Assembly (NCBI GenBank): GCA_031289285.1
Contig: JAITPT010000094.1
Location: 1 to 6,120, forward strand
Direction of reading: 5' to 3'
Length of the DNA: 6,120 nt
Origin: Puniceicoccales bacterium
GTDB taxonomy: Bacteria; Verrucomicrobiota; Verrucomicrobiia; Opitutales; UBA953
A program made the translations under genes and the position numbers. This document shows positions 1 to 3,753 of the stretch, in pieces (position 1 is the stretch's first letter; the number at the start of each line of letters is the position of its first letter). The notes under the pieces are model-generated. The model saw only the letters and a program-made list of their open reading frames with translations. It ran no database searches and was not told the DNA's origin.

Positions 1-129
1 CGCGCCAGCGTCGAGCTTGCCTTGGACAACTGGGAGCGCGATGGCCAACCCATTCTCGCCGACGCCGCTTCTTCCTCGGAGGCTCCGCTCGCCTCGGGCA
101 TTTCCGCCGCCCCCATCCACGGTGCCTAA
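1..129 (+). CDS. C-terminal end of an unidentified protein (5' end outside window)
   Basis: Frame 1 is open from the first base to a TAA at 127-129, giving 42 residues. The piece begins RASVELALDNWERDGQPIL and ends in an Ala/Ser/Pro-rich tail (…AAPIHGA). The first half, with hydrophobic and charged residues alternating, looks like a genuine helix and the tail looks disordered. Codon use is strongly GC-rich at third positions, like the permease at the right end and unlike the genes at 819-4872. I do not recognise the family from so short a piece. It is called coding because the frame is open, its composition is protein-like and it stops exactly where the hairpin-rich gap begins. A competing long reading frame over the same bases (starting at TTG 17) is Pro/Arg-rich and runs on through the hairpins, so it is not credible. 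Confidence 0.55.
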   Translation, partial: RASVELALDNWERDGQPILADAASSSEAPLASGISAAPIHGA

Positions 130-240
130 GCCGACCAACCACTTCACCCCGCCATTCCCGTTCGCCCGCCTCGCCGCCCATGCCCACTCTCGCCGCCACG
201 CCAACATCCCCCGCCCCAACGCAGGAAACCCGCTGGGAGC

Positions 241-258
241 GCGAACATCCCTGTCCGC
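241..258. repeat. Hairpin, 7-bp near-perfect stem
   Basis: GCGAACA (241-247) faces TGTCCGC (252-258) around a TCCC loop, with one mismatch. It is the first unit of the hairpin tract and is preceded by GGGAGC, which recurs near other units. Confidence 0.5.
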
Positions 259-265
259 CGTGGGG

Positions 266-284
266 GGGGAGCTTCCAGCTCCCC
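266..284. repeat. Hairpin, 8-bp perfect stem
   Basis: GGGGAGCT (266-273) and AGCTCCCC (277-284) pair perfectly around the loop TCC. The short C/T loop matches neighbouring units although the stem sequence is different. Confidence 0.7.
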
Positions 285-291
285 TGCAAAC

Positions 292-307
292 GCGGGCTTC
301 AGCCCGC
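292..307. repeat. Hairpin, 7-bp perfect stem
   Basis: GCGGGCT (292-298) pairs with AGCCCGC (301-307) around TC. Read with a 4-nt loop it is GCGGGC-TTCA-GCCCGC, very like the GCTTCCAGC centre of the previous hairpin. Confidence 0.7.
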
Positions 308-408
308 CCGCCCGTCCACAGGCCCCATCTCTCCTTCAACCCGCCCTCGCAGCCGCAAGTCACTCCTTCTCTCCGAAACGTCGGCCCGCAGCCGCCGCCC
401 TATGGAGT

Positions 409-426
409 GCGGCGACTCGTCGCCGC
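409..426. repeat. Hairpin, 8-bp perfect stem (GCGGCGAC type)
   Basis: GCGGCGAC (409-416) pairs perfectly with GTCGCCGC (419-426) around TC. It starts a larger nested unit: GCCGCTTT (422-429) is complementary at 7 of 8 positions to GAAGCGGC (461-468). The core GGCGAC…GTCGCC recurs inside the nuclease gene at 4098-4112. Confidence 0.7.
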
Positions 427-432
427 TTTACG

Positions 433-457
433 CCAGCCGACTGGTCGGCGGCGCTGG
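433..457. repeat. Nested hairpin between the two arms of the GCGGCGAC unit
   Basis: GCCGA (436-440) pairs with TCGGC (445-449) around CTGG. A competing outer pairing joins CCAG (433-436) with CTGG (454-457). Together with 409-426 and 461-468 this gives a compound palindrome of about 60 nt. Confidence 0.45.
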
Positions 458-481
458 AGCGAAGCGGCTCTCACTGGGAAC

Positions 482-498
482 GCAGGCCTCTGGCCGGC
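482..498. repeat. Hairpin, 7-bp stem with one mismatch
   Basis: GCAGGCC (482-488) faces GGCCGGC (492-498) around TCT; only A484/G496 fails to pair. It is preceded by CTGGGAACG, a lead-in I recall from dispersed repeats of similar genomes. Confidence 0.55.
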
Positions 499-509
499 AT
501 GGCGCAACA

Positions 510-525
510 GCGCCCCTCGCGGCGC
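510..525. repeat. Small hairpin, 5-bp stem
   Basis: GCGCC (510-514) pairs with GGCGC (521-525) around CCTCGC. Alone it is weak, since such stems are common in GC-rich DNA. It is listed because it lies in series with the stronger units. Confidence 0.35.
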
Positions 526-535
526 ACCACGCCGC

Positions 536-557
536 CCGCTGGGCGTCAGCCCAGCGG
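536..557. repeat. Hairpin, 9-bp perfect stem
   Basis: CCGCTGGGC (536-544) and GCCCAGCGG (549-557) are perfectly complementary around GTCA. This is the longest uninterrupted stem in the left tract. Confidence 0.75.
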
Positions 558-648
558 CACACCAACGACACCGCCCGCTCCCAGCCCTCCCCTCACACCC
601 AACGCCACGCCGGGAGCGCGGCGTCTCTGACCCGCCCCCCGCTGGGTT

Positions 649-667
649 CGCAGGTCTCCGACCTGCG
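649..667. repeat. Hairpin, 8-bp perfect stem
   Basis: CGCAGGTC (649-656) pairs with GACCTGCG (660-667) around TCC, the same loop as the unit at 266-284 with an unrelated stem. Confidence 0.7.
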
Positions 668-754
668 TCCTCTCCCTCCGCCCATCGCCCTCAAACCACT
701 TTCCCAATTTCCCGCAGCCGAACGCAACCCGCTCGTTCGCAGAAACGGAGCACT

Positions 755-774
755 ACAGGTCTCAGGCTACCTGT
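755..774. repeat. Hairpin, 6-bp perfect stem with 8-nt loop
   Basis: ACAGGT (755-760) pairs with ACCTGT (769-774). It is the last unit of the tract, ending 44 nt before the ATG at 819, so it would lie in or next to the leader of that gene. Confidence 0.5.
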
Positions 775-818
775 CCGCCCCGCCACTAACAACAGCCCAA
801 CCATAGAAAGACAAAAAC

Positions 819-1415
819 ATGTCAGACATCGGAAACACTAATCTCAAGCCAACCATCGTAGTCGTCGCAGGTTCCGGCGACACAGGAAAGACCAGCACTC
901 TTCGAGAGTTAGCAAATCTTTTTCTGCGCACACCAACCAACGTGCCCCGTTATGTCGGGAATTCAGCTTCCATTTCGATTCCAAATCCACCACTTTTCCA
1001 AAACGCTCCCATTTTGACACAGGGAGACTTTAGGCTCATAATTAACGTCAACAAACATTGGGTGGCCATTGAAAGCATGGGAGACATAGGCACCCACTTG
1101 CAATATCGGTTGGAATACTTGGCAACAGGAAGTGCCCCTAATCTCCCCAGTATTCCTCCCTGCGAGCTTATTTTTTGTGCTGCAACCGACCCGGTCCGGC
1201 CTCGACAAAATCTCCATCCTGTCGCCGAGGTCGAAAACTTTGCGCACAATAAAGGCTACCAAATAATATGGACATCTACGGTGCTCCTGCAATCGACACT
1301 AAGGTCTATCCTGTGTGCGGCGGGGCCGCATTTGAACGCGATTGGTCCGCAGACGGATAACGCTAAGGCGGCACTCTTGGAGAGGCTTGGAGCAAGCCTC
1401 GGTTTCTATCCATAA
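819..1415 (+). CDS. Small P-loop NTPase-like protein (198 aa), function unknown
   Basis: The start is ATG 819; an in-frame TAG at 804-806 rules out any longer form. Residues 12-17 are a hydrophobic strand (TIVVVA) leading into a Walker A loop, GSGDTGKT, at 18-25, so nucleotide binding is likely. A second strand at 80-84 runs into ESMGD (85-89), which sits where a Walker B or switch acid would be expected. A third strand (ELIFCAATD, 116-124) and a fourth (GYQIIWTST, 146-154) complete a minimal alpha/beta P-loop core, with a short helical tail. Length suits a single-domain NTPase or kinase-like protein. No membrane segment is visible. I recall small uncharacterised P-loop proteins of this layout (GK[ST], then GD, then a C-A-[ST] strand) but cannot name a family. 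No clear Shine-Dalgarno precedes the start, only an A-rich leader. It is less GC-rich than the flanking genes and is the first of three same-strand genes. Confidence 0.8.
   Translation: MSDIGNTNLKPTIVVVAGSGDTGKTSTLRELANLFLRTPTNVPRYVGNSASISIPNPPLFQNAPILTQGDFRLIINVNKHWVAIESMGDIGTHLQYRLEYLATGSAPNLPSIPPCELIFCAATDPVRPRQNLHPVAEVENFAHNKGYQIIWTSTVLLQSTLRSILCAAGPHLNAIGPQTDNAKAALLERLGASLGFYP
1382..1400 (+). repeat. Perfect 8-bp hairpin inside the 3' end of the NTPase-like gene
   Basis: GAGGCTTG (1382-1389) pairs with CAAGCCTC (1393-1400) around GAG. It codes for ERLGASL, 13 nt before the stop codon, and is followed by GGTTTCT. It may slow ribosomes or protect the mRNA 3' end. The trailing T-run is too weak to call an intrinsic terminator. 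Confidence 0.4.
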
Positions 1416-1477
1416 AAACAAACAAAAACTTCACAAAAATCAATGAATACAATCCAAGAACACCTTTTAATCAATTC

Positions 1478-1504
1478 TTCACGGGCGATTTATTCGTCCG
1501 TGAA
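1478..1504 (+). repeat. Intergenic hairpin, 10-bp stem
   Basis: TTCACGGGCG (1478-1487) faces CGTCCGTGAA (1495-1504) around ATTTATT. Nine Watson-Crick pairs and one G·T (G1485/T1497) form. It lies 62 nt after the NTPase-like stop. No T-run follows, so it is a structural element or RNA-end stabiliser rather than a classic terminator. Confidence 0.55.
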
Positions 1505-1508
1505 AACG

Positions 1509-1542
1509 GAACAAAACCGGCATCGAGCTACTGGTCTTGTTT
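1509..1542 (+). terminator. Second hairpin with a T-rich 3' arm; possible terminator
   Basis: Positions 1509-1520 pair with 1531-1542: AACAAAACCGG faces CTGGTCTTGTT with one mismatch (A1515/C1536) and G·T pairs, around a 10-nt loop. It begins five bases after the previous hairpin, making a tandem pair. The 3' arm is T-rich, but no clean T tract follows, so terminator activity is uncertain. Confidence 0.3.
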
Positions 1543-1602
1543 CCCCACAACCATCAAACCCATCCCTCTAAAAACCCAACACAACTCCACCATCTAACCA
1601 CT
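1543..1602 (+). promoter_or_regulatory. G-free leader before the 144-aa gene
   Basis: No G occurs on the plus strand from 1543 up to the ATG itself, about 60 nt made mostly of C and A. No Shine-Dalgarno sequence is possible in it. Such a leader would be unstructured in mRNA, which suits initiation without Shine-Dalgarno pairing. It follows directly on the tandem hairpins. Confidence 0.5.
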
Positions 1603-2037
1603 ATGCCTAACACAACAACACAAAATCCATCACCATCTCCCAGACGTATTCTTACGGTCGCCGAGCAAAAAAATTATCCAACAATCGAAGACGCTTGTCT
1701 CGAATGTTTTGGTCGCGAACCAGAGTGGCAAGAATCCCGGCCCAAGTGCTTCTTTCACTTGGGGGGCGGATTTTCCGCGTGGTTTCCGCAATACGGGAGG
1801 GCCGGAAATTTAAATTTGCTCGAAGATGAGAAAACTAAAATAAAAGAGATTTTCAATCCTAAGTGGAAATTGGATTTCAGCAAACGCATTGTGTTCATGA
1901 GAGATATTGACAGAAACGAAAAATACGTTTTCATCGGAGTATTCAAAACAAAAGAGAAGACGACAGAATGCGGAATCACCTTTCTTACCCATGAGCGCAT
2001 TGATGACAAAATTGAGTTGCCGTTATCCTCTCGCTAA
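1603..2037 (+). CDS. Hypothetical protein, 144 aa
   Basis: The preferred start is ATG 1603 (MPNTTTQNPS…). The frame is open upstream to a TTG at 1537, but the extra 22 residues are His/Pro/Thr-rich and come from the G-free leader and a hairpin arm. After a disordered first 15 residues the protein is compact and mixed alpha/beta: a helix near 27-37 (IEDACLECFG), a strand-rich part with FHLGGGFSAWFPQYG (51-65), a Lys/Glu-rich helix at 73-85, then KRIVFMRDIDRNEKYVFIGVF at 94-114, which reads as two beta strands joined by a turn. Cysteines at 32, 35 and 49 do not form a convincing zinc site. I do not recognise the family; the IVF…YVF-GVF pattern resembles the end of small uncharacterised proteins seen in accessory regions, from memory only. 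No membrane segment or signal peptide is visible. It lies 187 nt after the NTPase-like gene and 248 nt before the membrane protein, all on one strand. Confidence 0.7.
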   Translation: MPNTTTQNPSPSPRRILTVAEQKNYPTIEDACLECFGREPEWQESRPKCFFHLGGGFSAWFPQYGRAGNLNLLEDEKTKIKEIFNPKWKLDFSKRIVFMRDIDRNEKYVFIGVFKTKEKTTECGITFLTHERIDDKIELPLSSR

Positions 2038-2048
2038 GGAGTGGCATA

Positions 2049-2097
2049 AGTAGGCTGGGCGTCGCGAAGAAGCAAGTCTCAATTCCCCCAGCCTACT
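2049..2097 (+). repeat. Perfect 11-bp inverted repeat after the 144-aa gene
   Basis: AGTAGGCTGGG (2049-2059) and CCCAGCCTACT (2087-2097) are exactly complementary around a 27-nt loop. The repeat starts 12 nt after the stop codon. No T-run follows closely; the first T-rich stretch (TTCTACTTTAA) is about 8 nt on. It could be a terminator variant, an RNA-end stabiliser or a recombination remnant. Confidence 0.6.
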
Positions 2098-2194
2098 GCT
2101 GTCGTTCTACTTTAACTCACTTGTTTTTCACGGAATCAATCCAAACCACCTGCTTACAAAACAATTCAACCACTATCGCTAAACCAACCACACT

Positions 2195-2332
2195 ATGTGC
2201 AAGCGCACTGTCGTGCCTGTTCTCAAGTCAGGAAAACCCATTTGGGCAAATAGGCGAGAGGCAACCACAAAACAAACAGATCACAATGTCAAACCCAAAT
2301 TCTCCGCAACAACCCGACAAGGCCGTCTTTGA
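2195..2332 (+). CDS. Possible 45-aa basic small ORF overlapping the next gene
   Basis: ATG 2195 opens 45 codons to TGA 2330-2332 (MCKRTVVPVLKSGKPIWANR…). It overlaps the start of the membrane-protein gene by 47 nt in another frame. The product would be basic, with many Lys/Arg, and has no recognised domain. Its main support is position: like the gene at 1603 it is preceded by a long C/A-rich, G-poor leader (2134-2194, with two Gs) ending in CAACCACACT directly before the ATG. It could be a leader peptide coupled to translation of the next gene. The alternative is that it is accidental. Confidence 0.22.
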   Translation: MCKRTVVPVLKSGKPIWANRREATTKQTDHNVKPKFSATTRQGRL

Positions 2333-3275
2333 CGCGACCTTTGCTGCCTGCCACGAAGCCATTAACCTCGCGAGTGCTACCCGTTCGCCCCAAGCAACGC
2401 CCGGTGCGTGGGGGGAAGCCGCAGTGGCGGCACACACGGCGGCAGAAACCTTGGACTCGCTCCTTGCGTACGGGAAGATGCGCGGGGCCACTGGCGACGG
2501 CGTTGACCCACTCATCAATTCTCGAAACGCCTTCACCGAACTTTCGGGCAAGATGGAAGCTGCAGCACGCGCACTCGGCAACGGCGAAATCACACATCGC
2601 ACAGCCGTCATGCGCACAAACGTTGCTCTTGATGTCGCGAAAAGAATCTTGATGGAAACACTCTCAACATCTGCCGATGACGACGATAAAAATAATGCCA
2701 ATGACGAACCCGAGGTATCGGGAAGAATTGAGCGGATTAGGGACTGGAAGGCCATCCTATTGAGTCCTCTTTATTGCATAGGAATTTGCATCACCGGAGC
2801 TATTTGGTCCTTTGCTTTGGGTGCCTTCGTTTCTGCTGCCCTCGGAAAGAGTGTTCGGGGTAGTGCTGAGACTATAGGCACCGTCTTCTTTTACGGTGGG
2901 CTAACCATTAGCATTGTGTTTTCGTTTTTTTACCTCCTTTCACGTTTGAAAGGCGTGGCGATTGACCACGGCAAGCATACAGTGACGTTTCCCGGAACAT
3001 TCTTCCGCCTCCGCCGAAAAGTGCCTATGTCGAAGATTACACGTATACAACAGTACACAAAAGAGGGGAAGGCCAAAATGATACATCGTGACGCCCAAGA
3101 GACATTTGATCCTAAGGCCGTGGATTTTAATGAGATGGTTGTCAAATATAAATACTATGTGCGAATGTTTGTAAGTCATAAACCAGTGCTTTTTGAATTT
3201 GGAAGCGAAGATAAAAGAGATCAGGTATATTTTGCTATTAAGGGCGCACTGCAAGAATATGGCACTTTCGATTGA
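2286..3275 (+). CDS. Two-TM membrane protein with bPH-like C-terminus (329 aa), function unknown
   Basis: ATG 2286 is preferred over the upstream TTG 2121, because the 55 extra residues are low-complexity leader. Residues 1-128 are soluble and Ala-rich with repeated helical heptad-like stretches (AAVAAHTAAETLDSLL, then AFTELSGKMEAAARALG), suggesting a helical bundle. Residues 131-143 are an acidic linker (DDDDKNNANDEPE). Two hydrophobic segments follow, about 156-186 and 195-219, joined by a short polar turn. The C-terminal part (220-325) is beta-rich, with GVAIDHGKHTVTFPG, a basic RLRRKVPMSKITRIQ stretch, then YYVRMFVSHKPVLFEFGS and a final helix. This strand-strand…helix order after a membrane hairpin resembles bacterial PH-like (bPH/DUF304-type) domains, by pattern only. 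With two membrane segments, both soluble domains would face the same side, probably the cytoplasm. No clear Shine-Dalgarno is near; the leader is A/C-rich. It could be a sensor or effector of an accessory module. Confidence 0.75.
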   Translation: MSNPNSPQQPDKAVFDATFAACHEAINLASATRSPQATPGAWGEAAVAAHTAAETLDSLLAYGKMRGATGDGVDPLINSRNAFTELSGKMEAAARALGNGEITHRTAVMRTNVALDVAKRILMETLSTSADDDDKNNANDEPEVSGRIERIRDWKAILLSPLYCIGICITGAIWSFALGAFVSAALGKSVRGSAETIGTVFFYGGLTISIVFSFFYLLSRLKGVAIDHGKHTVTFPGTFFRLRRKVPMSKITRIQQYTKEGKAKMIHRDAQETFDPKAVDFNEMVVKYKYYVRMFVSHKPVLFEFGSEDKRDQVYFAIKGALQEYGTFD

Positions 3276-3283
3276 CATTGTCA
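3273..3283. repeat. Short palindrome at the membrane-gene stop codon
   Basis: TGACATTGTCA is a 5-bp inverted repeat around a single T and includes the TGA stop (3273-3275). TTGACA (3272-3277) looks like a -35 box, but TATAAA follows only 12 nt later, too close, and AATGAT 16 nt later is a poor -10. It is noted as a possible operator or chance. Confidence 0.2.
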
Positions 3284-3309
3284 CTTTCCTATAAATGATT
3301 TTTTAACTA

Positions 3310-3368
3310 AAGGGGACGGCACCTAATGGCAGCTAAGGAGACAGGCACATTTTTACTTGCCGCCCCTT
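3310..3368. repeat. REP-like element with GGGGACGGCAC motif
   Basis: AAGGGGACGGCA (3310-3321) pairs with TTGCCGCCCCTT (the pairing bases are 3358-3368) through 11 pairs and one bulged A. Inside lies a second, direct copy of the motif, AAGGAGACAGGCAC (3335-3348), similar to AAGGGGACGGCAC (3310-3322). The GGGGAC-GGCACC motif resembles REP-type elements that I recall as dispersed in environmental bacterial genomes, sometimes with REP-associated tyrosine transposases; none is present here. Confidence 0.55.
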
Positions 3369-3464
3369 GTTTTACATTTCGCGCCTTTTCACTTAAGACA
3401 TCCGCCCGCGCCCCATTCCCATTCTTCCATCCAACTTCACGCAAAAAAACATTCCCCTCGCCCT

Positions 3465-3489
3465 CTCTGCGTCCTCTGCGTCTCTGCGT
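3465..3489. repeat. CTCTGCGT tandem block (dispersed repeat)
   Basis: Three copies of CTCTGCGT occur at 3465-3472, 3474-3481 and 3482-3489. On the minus strand this reads as repeated ACGCAGAG, which I recall as a dispersed intergenic element in many environmental genomes. Its translation produces false QRRRGRRE-type proteins. Confidence 0.6.
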
Positions 3490-3559
3490 GAGCCAATCCC
3501 GCGACACCGAAAGCGCGGACAGGCCCAGTTCCAGCTCACTCCACCCCCGGACGAGACGC

Positions 3560-3579
3560 CCGTGGAACATCGCTCACGG
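3560..3579. repeat. Small hairpin, 5-bp stem
   Basis: CCGTG (3560-3564) pairs with CACGG (3575-3579) around 10 nt. It is weak alone, but lies directly before the stronger hairpin at 3588-3606. Confidence 0.3.
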
Positions 3580-3587
3580 TAGCACAA

Positions 3588-3606
3588 CGGGAGCAAGATG
3601 CTCCCG
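3588..3606. repeat. Hairpin, 8-bp perfect stem
   Basis: CGGGAGCA (3588-3595) pairs with TGCTCCCG (3599-3606) around AGA. The stem resembles the GGGGAGCT/AGCTCCCC unit at 266-284, so the same repeat class appears in both intergenic gaps. Confidence 0.65.
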
Positions 3607-3753
3607 CCACTTTGCCGCCTGCCCCCTCAGCGTTTTCGTTCCTGCGCCCCCCGAAAGACATAAGCCACCCCTCTTGCTCTGCGCGAAAAGGGCAATGTTT
3701 TTTTGTTGCGGTCTGTTTGTTGTGCCGTTTCATCGCTCCTCTTCTCGACTTCA

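Larger units (their letters stand above)
130..818. other. 689-nt intergenic tract rich in short GC hairpins
   Basis: No credible gene is visible here. The long open frames crossing it are Pro/Arg/Ser-rich and arise from high GC and few stop codons. The tract holds at least ten short inverted repeats, listed separately, joined by C-rich linkers such as CCGCC and CCCTC. The stems differ from one hairpin to the next while pairing is kept, and most loops are 2-4 nt and pyrimidine-rich. Phrases such as MECGDSSPLY and NAGLWPA appear in translation; I recall such phrases from spurious hypothetical proteins of Verrucomicrobiota-like genomes, so these are probably dispersed genomic repeats. The tract ends just before the ATG at 819. 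Confidence 0.7.
3276..3753. other. 478-nt intergenic stretch with repeats
   Basis: No gene is supported. The open frames over it are low-complexity (for example QRRRGRREGEG on the minus strand) and come from the CTCTGCGT repeat. It contains a short palindrome, a REP-like inverted repeat, a CTCTGCGT tandem block and two further hairpins, listed separately. The last 90 nt or so before the nuclease start are T/C-rich with a run of T near 3698-3704; I see no convincing promoter there. Confidence 0.6.

Noticed and set aside
130..818. CRISPR array in the left gap
   Set aside because: The hairpins differ in stem sequence and spacing. There is no identical direct repeat of 24-40 nt and no regular spacer length.
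17..841. Long plus-strand frames (17-841 and 180-806) across the left gap
   Set aside because: They are Pro/Arg/Ser-rich translations of GC hairpins and C-rich linkers, start at TTG or a weak ATG, and show no domain pattern. One also runs over the start of the NTPase-like gene.
3272..3299. Sigma-70 promoter at TTGACA (3272) with TATAAA
   Set aside because: The spacing is only 12 nt. A 16-nt spacing gives a poor -10 (AATGAT), and the next supported gene starts more than 450 nt away.
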